DNA of 32,793 nucleotides from Bacteroidales bacterium. GTDB taxonomy: Bacteria; Bacteroidota; Bacteroidia; Bacteroidales; UBA7960. This document shows, one piece after another, positions 8,930 to 19,677 of this stretch. The position numbers were made by a program, and so were the translations under genes. Position 1 is the first letter of the stretch. Each line of letters starts with the position of its first letter. Under the pieces are notes generated by a model that did not search any database, was not told where the DNA came from, and saw nothing but the letters and a program-made list of their open reading frames with translations. The stretch is taken from the NCBI GenBank assembly GCA_003556325.1, contig PWRF01000045.1:1-32793 (forward strand), read 5' to 3'.

Positions 8930-10405
8930 ATGAAGAAGCTTCACAAACTGGTTCTCCAGTCGTACATAGGACCATTTTTTGTGACTTTTTTCATTGCCCT
9001 GTTCATCCTGTTGATGCAGTTTCTTTGGAAATACATCGACGACCTGGTGGGGAAAGGGCTGGAATGGTACATCATCGGTGAGCTTTTGTTTTATGCTTCA
9101 GCCACTTTTGTACCCCTGGCACTGCCATTGGCTGTATTGCTCTCCTCCATCATGACCATGGGAAAAATGGGAGAGCATTACGAGCTGGTTGCGTTTAAGT
9201 CTGCCGGGATCTCCCTGCGGCGGATCTTATGGCCCATGGTAATGATCTCGTTCGTTCTGGTCCTGGCTGCATTTTTCTTTTCCAACAATGTATTGCCTGT
9301 AGCCAACCTTAAGAGCCTGTCGTTGCTTTACGATGTCCGCCAGCACAGGCCGGCATTTAATATCACCGAAGGTATTTATTATCATGGTATTGACAACTTT
9401 GTTATCCGTGTCGACGAAAAAACCAACGGGGGCAATACATTAAAAGGCATCAAAATATATGACCATTCGGAGGGTAAGGGCAACACAAACCTGACACTGG
9501 CAGAGTGGGGCACCATGGCGGTTACCCCCGACCAGAGATACCTGATCCTGACACTTTACAAGGGCACAAACTATCAGGAGGCGGGGGAAGGCAGACTCAC
9601 CGACCCCGACAGACCTTTTCAGCGACTCATGTTCGACAAGCAAGTCCGGAAATTCGACTTAAGCATGTTCGAGCTGGAGCGTACCGACGAGGATCTTTTC
9701 AGAAGCCACTTCAGAATGCTAAACATCAGCCAGCTGGTCTATTTTGAAGACTCCTTATCCACAGAGTTAACAAAGAGAAAGGAATCGTTTCTCCGCAGCT
9801 ATAAAGGGCGTTTTTTCTTTATGCCCGGCCTTGACACTTTATCTGTTGAGGGCATCCCTCCGGAAAGCTTTCGTCCTCCCCCGGGTGTTTCAGAACTGAA
9901 AGCAGCCCCGGTGAATGAGCAAATGGTTATCACCGGCGCCATGGAAAAGATCCGGAACAACAGAAACCTTGCAGATAGGTCACACCAGGAATTTCGTGAC
10001 AGAAAACGAACACTTGCCAGGTACCAGATAGAGTTCCACCGGAAGTTCACGCTTTCATTTGCGTGTATTGTGCTGTTTCTGATTGGTGCCCCCCTGGGCG
10101 CCATTATTCGCAAAGGCGGATTCGGCCTGCCGTTGGTGGTATCGGTTTTGCTTTTTGTGGTCTTCCACGTGATTTCCATGATGGGCGAAAAGATGGTAAG
10201 AGAAGGGGTTCTGGAGGCTCACCAGGGCATGTGGCTTTCGTCAGTAATACTGCTTCCCGTTGGAATATTGCTTACTTACAAAGCCACAACAGACTCACCG
10301 GTGCTCGACATGGACCTTTACAAATCAAGCATTGAAAAGATCATCAATAAAATTCCTTTTGCCAGGAAACGACTCCGTAATGAAGATACTGCAACTGACC
10401 AATAA
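8930..10405 (+). CDS. LptF/LptG (YjgP/YjgQ) family LPS export permease
   Basis: MKKLHKLVLQSYIGPFFVTFFIALFILLMQFLWKYIDDLVGKG...FYASATFVPLALPLAVLLSSIMTMGKMGEHYELVAFKSAGISLRRI; ATG at 8930. Confidence 0.93.
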   Translation: MKKLHKLVLQSYIGPFFVTFFIALFILLMQFLWKYIDDLVGKGLEWYIIGELLFYASATFVPLALPLAVLLSSIMTMGKMGEHYELVAFKSAGISLRRILWPMVMISFVLVLAAFFFSNNVLPVANLKSLSLLYDVRQHRPAFNITEGIYYHGIDNFVIRVDEKTNGGNTLKGIKIYDHSEGKGNTNLTLAEWGTMAVTPDQRYLILTLYKGTNYQEAGEGRLTDPDRPFQRLMFDKQVRKFDLSMFELERTDEDLFRSHFRMLNISQLVYFEDSLSTELTKRKESFLRSYKGRFFFMPGLDTLSVEGIPPESFRPPPGVSELKAAPVNEQMVITGAMEKIRNNRNLADRSHQEFRDRKRTLARYQIEFHRKFTLSFACIVLFLIGAPLGAIIRKGGFGLPLVVSVLLFVVFHVISMMGEKMVREGVLEAHQGMWLSSVILLPVGILLTYKATTDSPVLDMDLYKSSIEKIINKIPFARKRLRNEDTATDQ

Positions 10406-11588
10406 AGTCCCCTACCCGCCAAAGGATGGCGGAGCAATTGCCACACTCAACCTTTCACTTGGTTTGGCTGAACTCGGCCACGAAATCACCGTGCTTGCCA
10501 TAAACACCCCAAAGCATTATTTCGACATCCGGAATATTCCCGGACACATCAACAGCAAAATCACCCTCCAAGCCCACTATGTAGACACCAGAATACGACC
10601 TCACGCCCTGATATCCAATCTTTTATTTTCGAGGCTTCCCTATAATGCCACCCGGTTCTTTTCGGATGACTTTGCCGGCCGGTTAAGGTCGCTGCTGGCA
10701 GAAAACGACTTTGACGTAATTCAGCTGGAGGGGCTTTACATGGCATACTATATCCCGCTGATACGAAAGCACAGCAAGGCGCGTATCGCATTACGGGCTC
10801 ATAATATTGAACATGAAATATGGCAGCGCACGGCAAATCTTGAGAGGTCCAAGCTTAAGAGATTCTATTTCCGTTCGTTGGCAAAAAGGATACGGGCTTT
10901 TAAGCAAGGAATACTAAACTCCTACGATCTTTTGATCCCTATCACGGAAAGAGATGCAAACAGGTACAACCAGATGGGGAACTCCAGGCCATACCATGTC
11001 AGTCCTGTTGGATATCAGCTAGCGGACAGCCAACCCGAACCTGGTAAGATTATTTTTCCTTCTTTAGGCTGCATCGGGACACTCGACTGGTTCCCAAACC
11101 AGGAGGGAGTGGTATGGTTCCTCGACAATGTATGGCCCGGTATAAGGAAGAACCACCCAAATCTTACCCTTCGCATAGCAGGAAGAAATGCTCCGCCCTG
11201 GCTGGAGAAGCAGTTCAACAGGCCTGGCGTGTCATACCTGGGAGAAATTGATGATGCCAAAAAATTTATTCAGCAAACAGCAATAATGGTTGTACCTTTG
11301 TTCTCCGGAAGCGGAATGCGCGTTAAAATAATCGAAGGAATGGCCCTTGGGAAAACAATAATCACCACCTCAATCGGTGCCGAAGGCATACCCGTCACAC
11401 ACATGGAAAACATCGTGGTGGAAGATACAGCAGAGGGATTTAGCAACAGCATTGATCGCTTACTTAAGGACCCTGCGCTTTTTGATTCCATTGGCAAAAA
11501 TGCCAGCCTGTTTATTCACAACCGCTTCGACAACAAAAAAATATGCAAGGCATTAAGCGATTTTTACAAAGAGAATCCCGGTAAGTAA
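10380..11588 (+). CDS. Glycosyltransferase family 4-like
   Basis: MKILQLTNKVPYPPKDGGAIATLNLSLGLAELGHEITVL...VPLFSGSGMRVKIIEGMALGKTIITTSIGAEGI; ATG at 10380. Confidence 0.9.
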   Translation: MKILQLTNKVPYPPKDGGAIATLNLSLGLAELGHEITVLAINTPKHYFDIRNIPGHINSKITLQAHYVDTRIRPHALISNLLFSRLPYNATRFFSDDFAGRLRSLLAENDFDVIQLEGLYMAYYIPLIRKHSKARIALRAHNIEHEIWQRTANLERSKLKRFYFRSLAKRIRAFKQGILNSYDLLIPITERDANRYNQMGNSRPYHVSPVGYQLADSQPEPGKIIFPSLGCIGTLDWFPNQEGVVWFLDNVWPGIRKNHPNLTLRIAGRNAPPWLEKQFNRPGVSYLGEIDDAKKFIQQTAIMVVPLFSGSGMRVKIIEGMALGKTIITTSIGAEGIPVTHMENIVVEDTAEGFSNSIDRLLKDPALFDSIGKNASLFIHNRFDNKKICKALSDFYKENPGK

Positions 11589-12778
11589 TGGTGTACACTA
11601 TGTGTTTCTGGCTAGCTTTGGTGGCATTTACAGTTTCGGTTTTCCTGATATTTTATTCGTATGCCTTGTATCCGTGGCTGGTTTTTTACCTGGCACGTAA
11701 CAAAACACTAAACCTGTCGTCGTATAGCCGGAAAGACGGGCTGCCCTTTGTAAGTATAATCATCGCAGCCTTTAACGAAGAAAAGGTGATAGCCCAAAAA
11801 CTGCAAAGCGTTTTGGATTCCGATTATCCTGCCAGCAATTTTGAGGTACTGGTCGGGTCCGATGCATCTACCGATACCACAAACAGTATCGCAGAAGGGT
11901 TTGCCGGCAAATACGACAATGTGCATTTTTTCCCTTTCAGCAAGAGGCGTGGGAAAGGCAATGTGATCAACGACCTGCAGAAGCATTCCAAAGGCACTGT
12001 GCTGGTATTTACAGATGCCAACGTTATGTTTGAGGAAAGCACCCTTTTTGAGATGGTCAGATACTTCAGGGAGGAGTCAGTAGGACTTGTTGATACGCGT
12101 ATGATAAACACAAACATCAGGCAGGAGGGAATATCATTCCAGGAAAAGTCTTATATATCGAGGGAAGTAAAGATTAAGCATGCAGAAAGCCTGTTGTGGG
12201 GTACGATGATGGGGCCGTTTGGGGGTTGTTTTGCCATTCGGCGGGAGCTTTTTTCTCCCGTGCCGAGGAATTTCCTGGTCGATGATTTTTATATAAACAT
12301 GAAGATCCTGGCAAAGGGGTATCAATGCATCAACAATCCGGATGCAAGGGTATATGAAGCAGTTCCTGACGACCTGCTAGCTGAATTCAGAAGGAAAAAG
12401 CGTATCGGGGCAGGGAATTTTCAAAATCTAAGGGCTTTTTATCCAATGCTGTGGCACAAAACCCCGGGCCTTTCTTTCAGTTATATATCCCATAAGGTCC
12501 TGCGATGGTTCGGGCCTTTCTTGATGATCATTGCATTTGTGGCAAATATTTGGCTTGCGTTTTACCACCCATTGTTTGTTTATGTACTTTTGCTGCATGG
12601 TTTGTTATTGCTGTTACCTTTGTTTGACTTTTTGCTAAAAAAACTTCATATACACAACAAGCATCTGCGTTTCATATCTCACTTTTACGGTATGAATCTT
12701 GCTATGTTTTTTGGCTTTTTCAAATCCTTCAAAAAATCTGAAACCAATGTTTGGAGACCCACAGAAAGGAGTCAGTGA
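11588..12778 (+). CDS. Glycosyltransferase family 2 with C-terminal TM segments
   Basis: [29 protein letters not shown]...[12 protein letters not shown]...[21 protein letters not shown]. Confidence 0.9.
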   Translation: MVYTMCFWLALVAFTVSVFLIFYSYALYPWLVFYLARNKTLNLSSYSRKDGLPFVSIIIAAFNEEKVIAQKLQSVLDSDYPASNFEVLVGSDASTDTTNSIAEGFAGKYDNVHFFPFSKRRGKGNVINDLQKHSKGTVLVFTDANVMFEESTLFEMVRYFREESVGLVDTRMINTNIRQEGISFQEKSYISREVKIKHAESLLWGTMMGPFGGCFAIRRELFSPVPRNFLVDDFYINMKILAKGYQCINNPDARVYEAVPDDLLAEFRRKKRIGAGNFQNLRAFYPMLWHKTPGLSFSYISHKVLRWFGPFLMIIAFVANIWLAFYHPLFVYVLLLHGLLLLLPLFDFLLKKLHIHNKHLRFISHFYGMNLAMFFGFFKSFKKSETNVWRPTERSQ

Positions 12779-13979
12779 TTCTTTTCAGTTTAACACCATA
12801 GATGAGGCCATTGCGGATATCCGTGATGGCAAGGTAGTAATTGTTGTTGATGACGAAGACAGGGAAAATGAGGGCGATTTCATTGCAGCAGCGGAAACGA
12901 TCACTCCTGAGATAATCAATTTCATGGCAACACATGGAAGAGGTCTGATCTGTGCTCCCATTACGAGGGAGCGGGCAGAACAGCTTGACCTGGAGTTAAT
13001 GGTACCTAAAAACACTGCTTTGCATGAAACCCCTTTTACGATCTCGGTTGATTTACGCGGGAAAGGCTGTACAACCGGGATTTCGGCTTCAGACCGGTCA
13101 AAGACTGTAAAAGCTTTGGCCGATCCCGACACCCGGCCTTCTGACCTGGGCCGCCCCGGTCATATCTTTCCTTTGCGGGCCCGGGTAGGAGGAGTTCTTC
13201 AACGCGCGGGCCATACCGAAGCATCCATTGACCTTGCACGGCTAGCAGGCTTGCAACCTGCTGGCGCTTTGGTGGAGATCATGAACGACGACGGCACCAT
13301 GGCCCGATTGCCCGAACTTTTTCAAATTGCCGAACGCTTTAACCTTAAAATAATATCCATAGAGGACCTCATAGCCTACCGGATCAAAAATGAAAGCCAC
13401 ATCAAACGGGAGATCACTGTCAACCTGCCTACCGAATGGGGTACATTCAAACTGGCAGCATACAGGCAAACAACCAACGAGCAGCTGCACCTGGCCCTGA
13501 TCAAAGGAAGCTGGTCCAAGGATGAAGAGGTCATGGTAAGGGTTCACTCATCCTGTATTACCGGGGATATTTTCGGATCCTGCAAGTGCGACTGCGGCGG
13601 TCAGCTGCACAAGGCTATGCAGATGGTTGAAGCAGAAGGCAAGGGCGTTGTTCTTTACATGAACCAGGAAGGGCGTGGCATAGGGCTGCTGAACAAACTG
13701 AAGGCCTACCACCTGCAGGAAAAAGGCCTTGACACCGTAGAGGCAAACGTCGAACTGGGGTTCAAAGCCGATGAGAGAGACTATGGCATCGGAGCACAGA
13801 TACTAAGAGACCTGGGCGCCAGCAAGATCAAGCTGATCTCTAACAATCCCAGCAAAAAGGCAGGGCTTATGGGGTATGGCATAGAAATAACCAAGAACAT
13901 CCCCATCATAGTGAGCACATCCGAACACTGCAAAATTTACCTGGACACGAAGAAGAACAAACTGGGGCACACCTTTTAA
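12747..13979 (+). CDS. ribBA: Bifunctional 3,4-dihydroxy-2-butanone-4-phosphate synthase / GTP cyclohydrolase II
   Basis: [18 protein letters not shown] (RibB) and [28 protein letters not shown]...NQEGRGIGL (RibA). ATG at 12747. Confidence 0.96.
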   Translation: MFGDPQKGVSDSFQFNTIDEAIADIRDGKVVIVVDDEDRENEGDFIAAAETITPEIINFMATHGRGLICAPITRERAEQLDLELMVPKNTALHETPFTISVDLRGKGCTTGISASDRSKTVKALADPDTRPSDLGRPGHIFPLRARVGGVLQRAGHTEASIDLARLAGLQPAGALVEIMNDDGTMARLPELFQIAERFNLKIISIEDLIAYRIKNESHIKREITVNLPTEWGTFKLAAYRQTTNEQLHLALIKGSWSKDEEVMVRVHSSCITGDIFGSCKCDCGGQLHKAMQMVEAEGKGVVLYMNQEGRGIGLLNKLKAYHLQEKGLDTVEANVELGFKADERDYGIGAQILRDLGASKIKLISNNPSKKAGLMGYGIEITKNIPIIVSTSEHCKIYLDTKKNKLGHTF

Positions 13980-14075
13980 CCGGGGAGCACTAAAACCCTC
14001 ATCAGTTTCTTATATGCCGGAAAGGCGAAATCTTAAAAGTTCTGCTCATTCAGATGGCCAGGAAATGAGCCGGTA

Positions 14076-17000
14076 TCACTGACCTCCCGAAAGATCAATG
14101 TATCCGTTTTCAGTACTGTTGTTTTCCTCTGCGGGAGCATGCTCACCGGGCAGCCGCTGGCGCCGGAAAAGATCGTGCAGGCGGTCAAATTCCCGCCGGT
14201 AAAACAAGCCAATACCCTGTGTATAGGGTGCATTTGTATGGATGATATCAAAGGTGTTGGAGCGATTGAATGCTTTGACCCTGAACTTGCCTTCAGGCGT
14301 TATCTTTACCTCCACGTTGATGTCGCCTATGAACTGGTTGGCAGCCTGTGTCTGCTGCCCGGTAGCCGTCTGGTTACCTGCAACCCCGAAGTTCCCGTCG
14401 ATTAACACCCTGTCGTCGAAAAGCTGTGTAGACAGTGCCAGCTCAACTTCCTGGCTGGTAATCTCATCGCCGGGCCGGTAGTTGACACCGATATCAAAAT
14501 CTGAGCTTATTTGCGACAGCCAATTACTCAACTGGTGCGACAAAAGCTCGGATGAGGTAGCCCCCATCCCATAGCCCAGAGCTGCATACTGATCGCGGGG
14601 CATGAAACGATTCAGGAGGAGCAGGGAAAAAACCTGGCGGTTCATCTCCTGGTCGGTGGTGATTTCGCGCTCTATGAGCTCCCTGACGGTATCGTCTCCA
14701 CCGGGTATGTTTATGTCAAAAGATATATCGGGATTAAAAAGCTTGTCTTCCAGAATGAGTACCGTTTCAACCGGCACACGCCTGCGGAATTGATTGGCCA
14801 GGTCATCGTCTGTTCCTCCTCCGGCAAGCAGGTCATAGAGCGATGTTCTTAAGCGGTAAATGGCGCGCAGATCCACGTCCGCTTCGTTCAGATCGCCTGT
14901 CCACCTGATGTTGCTGCCCTGTTCGATACGGAATCTCTTGTTGATAATATTTTGAAGTGTAAATAAATATTCCCCGCTTTGAATCGCATATTCACCATAG
15001 ATGTTAAAAGAACCATCCGGTAAGATCTCCAGGTTGATATCACCGCTACCCCTTCCGCGGATGATGTCTCCAAACTGGGCATCAAAGAAAAGTTCCACCT
15101 CTGCCTCGGGAGTAACTTCCAGGTCAAAATTTAGCGTAATTTCACCTCCGGTACGGGGTTGAAAGGGTAAGGCCTCTTCGCTCTCTTCGTCGTGAGATAC
15201 AAAGGAGATAAAATGCCTTTCCCGGATATCTCCCGTATAATTCAACGGCATCATGATCCGTGTACCGCGTTCGGTAGTGGCGCTCACGTCCAGTGTAATG
15301 TTATTTACAGGACCATGGAAGCGTGCCAGGCCCGTCAGAAAAGCTGTCCCGAAGAATATTTCGTTGCTGGCTGATGTGGTATTCAGCAGGACCATATTTT
15401 CCGGCCTGGCATCGATGTCAATAGCAAAATTGCTGAAAATATCATGCATGATCGTACCATTTACCAGGGCAGTATTCCCGATGGTATCGTTTAAAACCAG
15501 GTTTTCGAAACGGAAACGGTCTTTTTCAATCTCCACTTCGTGGGCAAAGGTGTATGAGGTGTTGAGATAAGGGATATGCATTCCCATGCGACTGAGGCGC
15601 AGGTTCCCACTGAGTTCAGGACTGCTGAAAGCCCCTTCCATCCTAAGTTGCCCCGATGCAATACCCCTGAAGTTGTCAGCAAAGCTCTGCAGGTAGCGTC
15701 CCCATACAGACATCTTAAAATTGGTGAGATCTATGTCGAGATCAAAGTTATCCCCTTCGTCACCTGTATACAGGTTCCCCGAGGCTATCAAAGGTTGATT
15801 GGAGCCCACGTTGCCATGATAGGTAACTGCTGCGTAAACATCAAAGGCCTGTATCACATCGTTCCAGGAACTCTGCACTTCGAGGTCTCCCATCAGGTCT
15901 TTGTTAAACGAGAAACCCCTGACGGAAATGTCAGCGGCAATACCCGGTGGCTGGTACAGGCCTGTAAGACTTATATGGCCGTCAATGATGCCCCCGAAAT
16001 CGAAATTCCGGTCCCCGAGCAAAATGCTTGTGTGATCCAGATTAAAATCAGCAAAAGAAAGACCCATCCGGTCACCCGGAAAAGAGCTGAACGCACCGTG
16101 TGCTTTGATGAACTGATTGTCATGATAAGCCATTAACTGATATACTTCAACACGGTTTGAATCCAGTATGATTCTGTTGTCGGTGTTAAACCTCCATGTC
16201 GTGCCGTTGATGATCAACTCTGACTGAGGTATGGTTATCTCGATCAGATGTTCGTCAACAAAGTGTGTGATACCCTTTATAAATCCCCTTCCGGAGCCGG
16301 AGCGACCCTGGCCCCAACGGATATCGGAATACAGGCTGTCTTTTCTTACTGTATTCGATAAAACAAAGTCTTCAAGATGCCTTTGCTCTGAGATCATAAA
16401 CCTGTCAGAAGTCATGTTGATCCCATAACCGGTATCGTTGTCCTGCCCCGTGATCCCGTAGCCAATAAAGCTGCGCCCTGCAACACTGAGCGTATCTGCA
16501 TAGCCCTCAAAGGACAGACTCCTTTGCCTGTCGCTGAATGTTCCGTTTAACCAGCTTCCTTCAGACAGGCTCACCCCCGGCAAAAACAGTTCTGTAAGCA
16601 GTTGTGTATCTTTCATCCTCACTGAGAAGCTCAGATCCTGGTCTGAGGCAATGCTGTCCTCAGAGGCGGCTCCAATCTTTGAGGAAGGCAAATACATGGC
16701 AGCGAAAGTCCTCATTGACTCCGTCAATTGATCAAACCTTATCTTTCCGTGTATGTCGATATCAGCAAAATCTGACCGAACACGCAAATGATGGTTCGTT
16801 TCAGACCAGCGTCTGTTGCTTACGTATATACTGTCTTTTTGATATATTACGGGAAAAACCTCAAGCTCAGCAGGATCAAGCGGAATCTCGCCATAACGTA
16901 TATCTCTGATCGTCAGCTCGCCCTGCATGTCATCGAGCGCAGATCCGCTGGCGTCAACAGACAATTCGGCAGACAAGACCGACTCATAAAGACTGTTCCG

Positions 17001-18611
17001 CTGAAACAATTTCATATCCGTAAGATTGGCACGGTCTATCCTTGCGTTAAATTGAAACAGGGGAACTTTTGCTTCCAGGTCAACAATTCCGTGAAAATCA
17101 AGACGGAGGTTCTCGTCATCAACAGCAAATGTGCCATCGAATCGCTGATTGGCAAAATCACCTGCCAGAACGATATCCTTGTATGATACATCCCTGACGA
17201 CCATAGATTCAACGGCACCGTTGATATGCATATTCAAATTGCCGGGTTCAAAGCCCGAGCCCTGAAGCTCTGCATGCATATTCACTTTGGCAGGCAAGTC
17301 CGGGTTTGCAAACATTTTATCCAGGTAGAAATTCTGTGCTGCAAGGTATCCCCGGTAACTGTAATCTTTCTCCTTATCCTCCCTGAAAACCTCTATGTCG
17401 CTCTGTAAAGAGCCTATGCCGGTATGCAAGGTGCCCTCTGCCAGAAAGTCATGCACCGTCCCGGCAAGTAATCCGGAAAAAGAAATATCACCGAATGCAT
17501 TCAGGTATTGAGGTAGTTGCGGATACTCCCAATCGAATGTTTCCGGAAGTGAGAAGGAAAGAATGTCGCGTATATTGCTTCTCATGTCGTGTACCTGCAT
17601 GGTCAGATGAGGAGACAATTCGTTTCCCAGGTTTGTCAGCATCCAATCGGCATCCAATAAAATGTTTTCACCATAAGCCAAACGGATATTTTCTCCCTGT
17701 ATATGTGTATCTGAGCCTCGAATAGCACCGTGGAGATACAGGAGGTCATGCATACCCTGCAAGGGGCTGTAGTAATGACCAATCTCGGCTAGGTCAACCC
17801 TGGATTCCTCAATATCGACGGCAAACCGAAGGCCTTCGAAGGAGTTTGCGGGCCTTGTATTTTCCGTAAAATGCATTTCCAGGTCAAAAGCAATATCAGA
17901 ATCCCGCGTTTGAAGCACAAACCCCTCAACAGTCAGCATGTTCTGGTGCAAAATGATCTTTCCGCCAAGCTTATTGACGGCAAAGCCTGAAGCTTCGGCG
18001 TAACGTAAATGGTCGATGGTAAATGCGGCAAATTCATGAGCACGGCGGATCTCTTTTACATAAAGGTCGAAATCCTTCAGGCTGAAATGCGATGGGTCAA
18101 AACCCGTTTTACGTGCATCATGATTCAGGTCCCGGTATTGAATGCCGGACCCTTTTATCTGAAAGGCCCCGAGATTAAAAAGCCATCGTTCGTCTTCGGG
18201 TCTGACGTCGCGGTCATCAAAATAATCAAGAATAAACTGGTAATTGGGGTGTTTTTGATCATTTGCCGTGTATAGGTCAAGGGAAGCTTCTTCCAGTCGG
18301 ATCTTCCGGACATCGATGCTTTTATGACGGAACGAGATGGCATTTAGCTGCAAGTCCAGATCCTTCACTGCCAATAGCTTTTCGCCCGACTGGTCTTCTA
18401 TCACAACGTCTTTGAGAACAATGCTTCGAAACAGCCGGATATCAACCCCACCCACAGAGATCTCCGTTTGCAGTTCCCGGGAAAAGTAATCGCTGACCCT
18501 GTTGACGAGATAATGCTGAACTGCATTCACATTCAGGAGGGCATAAAGGATGGCAGGCAGCAGAATTGCCACCGCAAGCAGAGAAAGCAATATTTTTTTT
18601 AGTTTTTTAAT
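14076..18611 (-). CDS. tamB: Translocation/assembly module TamB (DUF490)
   Basis: About 1.5k aa AsmA/TamB-like beta repeats; C-terminal GATSSELLSHQLSNWLSQISSDFDIGVNYRPGD...ALSTQLFDDRVLIDGNFGV is typical. Annotated from the proposed ATT start at 18611; the ORF track starts at TTG 18590. Confidence 0.92.
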   Translation of the reverse strand: MKKLKKILLSLLAVAILLPAILYALLNVNAVQHYLVNRVSDYFSRELQTEISVGGVDIRLFRSIVLKDVVIEDQSGEKLLAVKDLDLQLNAISFRHKSIDVRKIRLEEASLDLYTANDQKHPNYQFILDYFDDRDVRPEDERWLFNLGAFQIKGSGIQYRDLNHDARKTGFDPSHFSLKDFDLYVKEIRRAHEFAAFTIDHLRYAEASGFAVNKLGGKIILHQNMLTVEGFVLQTRDSDIAFDLEMHFTENTRPANSFEGLRFAVDIEESRVDLAEIGHYYSPLQGMHDLLYLHGAIRGSDTHIQGENIRLAYGENILLDADWMLTNLGNELSPHLTMQVHDMRSNIRDILSFSLPETFDWEYPQLPQYLNAFGDISFSGLLAGTVHDFLAEGTLHTGIGSLQSDIEVFREDKEKDYSYRGYLAAQNFYLDKMFANPDLPAKVNMHAELQGSGFEPGNLNMHINGAVESMVVRDVSYKDIVLAGDFANQRFDGTFAVDDENLRLDFHGIVDLEAKVPLFQFNARIDRANLTDMKLFQRNSLYESVLSAELSVDASGSALDDMQGELTIRDIRYGEIPLDPAELEVFPVIYQKDSIYVSNRRWSETNHHLRVRSDFADIDIHGKIRFDQLTESMRTFAAMYLPSSKIGAASEDSIASDQDLSFSVRMKDTQLLTELFLPGVSLSEGSWLNGTFSDRQRSLSFEGYADTLSVAGRSFIGYGITGQDNDTGYGINMTSDRFMISEQRHLEDFVLSNTVRKDSLYSDIRWGQGRSGSGRGFIKGITHFVDEHLIEITIPQSELIINGTTWRFNTDNRIILDSNRVEVYQLMAYHDNQFIKAHGAFSSFPGDRMGLSFADFNLDHTSILLGDRNFDFGGIIDGHISLTGLYQPPGIAADISVRGFSFNKDLMGDLEVQSSWNDVIQAFDVYAAVTYHGNVGSNQPLIASGNLYTGDEGDNFDLDIDLTNFKMSVWGRYLQSFADNFRGIASGQLRMEGAFSSPELSGNLRLSRMGMHIPYLNTSYTFAHEVEIEKDRFRFENLVLNDTIGNTALVNGTIMHDIFSNFAIDIDARPENMVLLNTTSASNEIFFGTAFLTGLARFHGPVNNITLDVSATTERGTRIMMPLNYTGDIRERHFISFVSHDEESEEALPFQPRTGGEITLNFDLEVTPEAEVELFFDAQFGDIIRGRGSGDINLEILPDGSFNIYGEYAIQSGEYLFTLQNIINKRFRIEQGSNIRWTGDLNEADVDLRAIYRLRTSLYDLLAGGGTDDDLANQFRRRVPVETVLILEDKLFNPDISFDINIPGGDDTVRELIEREITTDQEMNRQVFSLLLLNRFMPRDQYAALGYGMGATSSELLSHQLSNWLSQISSDFDIGVNYRPGDEITSQEVELALSTQLFDDRVLIDGNFGVAGNQTATGQQTQAANQFIGDINVEVKITPEGKFRVKAFNRSNTFDIIHTNAPYTQGIGLFYRREFDRLHDLFRRQRLPGEHAPAEENNSTENGYIDLSGGQ

Positions 18612-18618
18612 ATCTTTG
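18611..18618 (+). promoter_or_regulatory. Candidate -7 element TATCTTTG for tsaD
   Basis: Exact TAnnTTTG, 42 bp upstream of tsaD ATG; overlaps the proposed tamB start region. Confidence 0.4.
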
Positions 18619-18660
18619 TCCTCCGAACCGTGTTAGCCAGCTGCACTTATATTGCCGTTT

Positions 18661-19677
18661 ATGAGCATATATATACTTGGGATTGAATCTTCCTGCGACG
18701 ACACCTCTGCAGCAGTGATAAAAGATCGCAAAATTCTTGCCAATCTTGTTGCCAATCAGCATGTTCATAAAGATTTTGGAGGTGTGGTACCTGAACTGGC
18801 CTCCAGGGCTCACCAGCAAAACATCATTCCTGTCATCAGCAATGCGTTATCAAAGGCAAATATAAAGAAAAATGAAATACATGCGGTCGCCTATACCAAC
18901 GGTCCGGGATTGCTGGGGTCGTTGCTTGTGGGCACCTCGTTTGCCAAGGGATTTGCCATGGCGATGGGCATTCCGCTGATCACTGTAAATCATATGCACG
19001 CCCATATTCTGGCGCATTTTATTGAAGATGAATCACAAAGTAAATCTCCCCCCTTTCCGTTCCTGTGCCTTACAGTATCGGGAGGGCATACACAGATCGT
19101 ATTGGTAAGCGGGTATCACGATATGAAGGTTATCGGGCAAACCATTGATGATGCTGCCGGCGAAGCTTTTGACAAGGCAGCAAAGATCATGGGGCTTCCT
19201 TATCCCGGCGGACCTCTTATTGACAGATATGCCCGTGACGGTGACTCCCTTGCATTTACGTTCCCGCACCCTAAGGTTCCTGGTTTGGATTACAGCTTTA
19301 GCGGCCTTAAAACTTCCATATTGTACTTTCTTCGCGACCGCCTGAAAAAGGATCCGGATTTTATTAAGCGGAACATGAGCGACCTTGCAGCTTCCATACA
19401 GCACAATATTATTGAAATACTTATGAAGCAGCTTCGGCGTGCCGCCGTTGAAACCGGAATCCGGCATATCGCGATCGCCGGTGGTGTATCTGCCAACAGC
19501 GGGCTGAGAAAAGCATTTGAAAAGGAAAAAGAAGAAGGAAACTGGGAGGTATACATACCAAAGTTTGAATATTGCACAGACAATGCGGCTATGATAGCTG
19601 TTGCCGGGTATTTCAAATACCTGAACAAAGACTTTTCGTCACAACGTACGGCGCCATTTACCCGATATCCCGGTTAA
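18661..19677 (+). CDS. tsaD: tRNA N6-adenosine threonylcarbamoyltransferase TsaD
   Basis: ILGIESSCDDTSAAVI, NHMHAHILAHF, LTVSGGHTQIVLV, IAGGVSANSGLR. Confidence 0.97.
   Translation: MSIYILGIESSCDDTSAAVIKDRKILANLVANQHVHKDFGGVVPELASRAHQQNIIPVISNALSKANIKKNEIHAVAYTNGPGLLGSLLVGTSFAKGFAMAMGIPLITVNHMHAHILAHFIEDESQSKSPPFPFLCLTVSGGHTQIVLVSGYHDMKVIGQTIDDAAGEAFDKAAKIMGLPYPGGPLIDRYARDGDSLAFTFPHPKVPGLDYSFSGLKTSILYFLRDRLKKDPDFIKRNMSDLAASIQHNIIEILMKQLRRAAVETGIRHIAIAGGVSANSGLRKAFEKEKEEGNWEVYIPKFEYCTDNAAMIAVAGYFKYLNKDFSSQRTAPFTRYPG

Noticed and set aside
12640-12800. FMN riboswitch upstream of ribBA
   Set aside because: ribBA starts inside the GT2 coding region, leaving no leader for a riboswitch.
14044-14070. 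GCTCATT/AATGAGC inverted repeat between ribBA and tamB
   Set aside because: 13-nt loop and no T-run; too weak to call a terminator.
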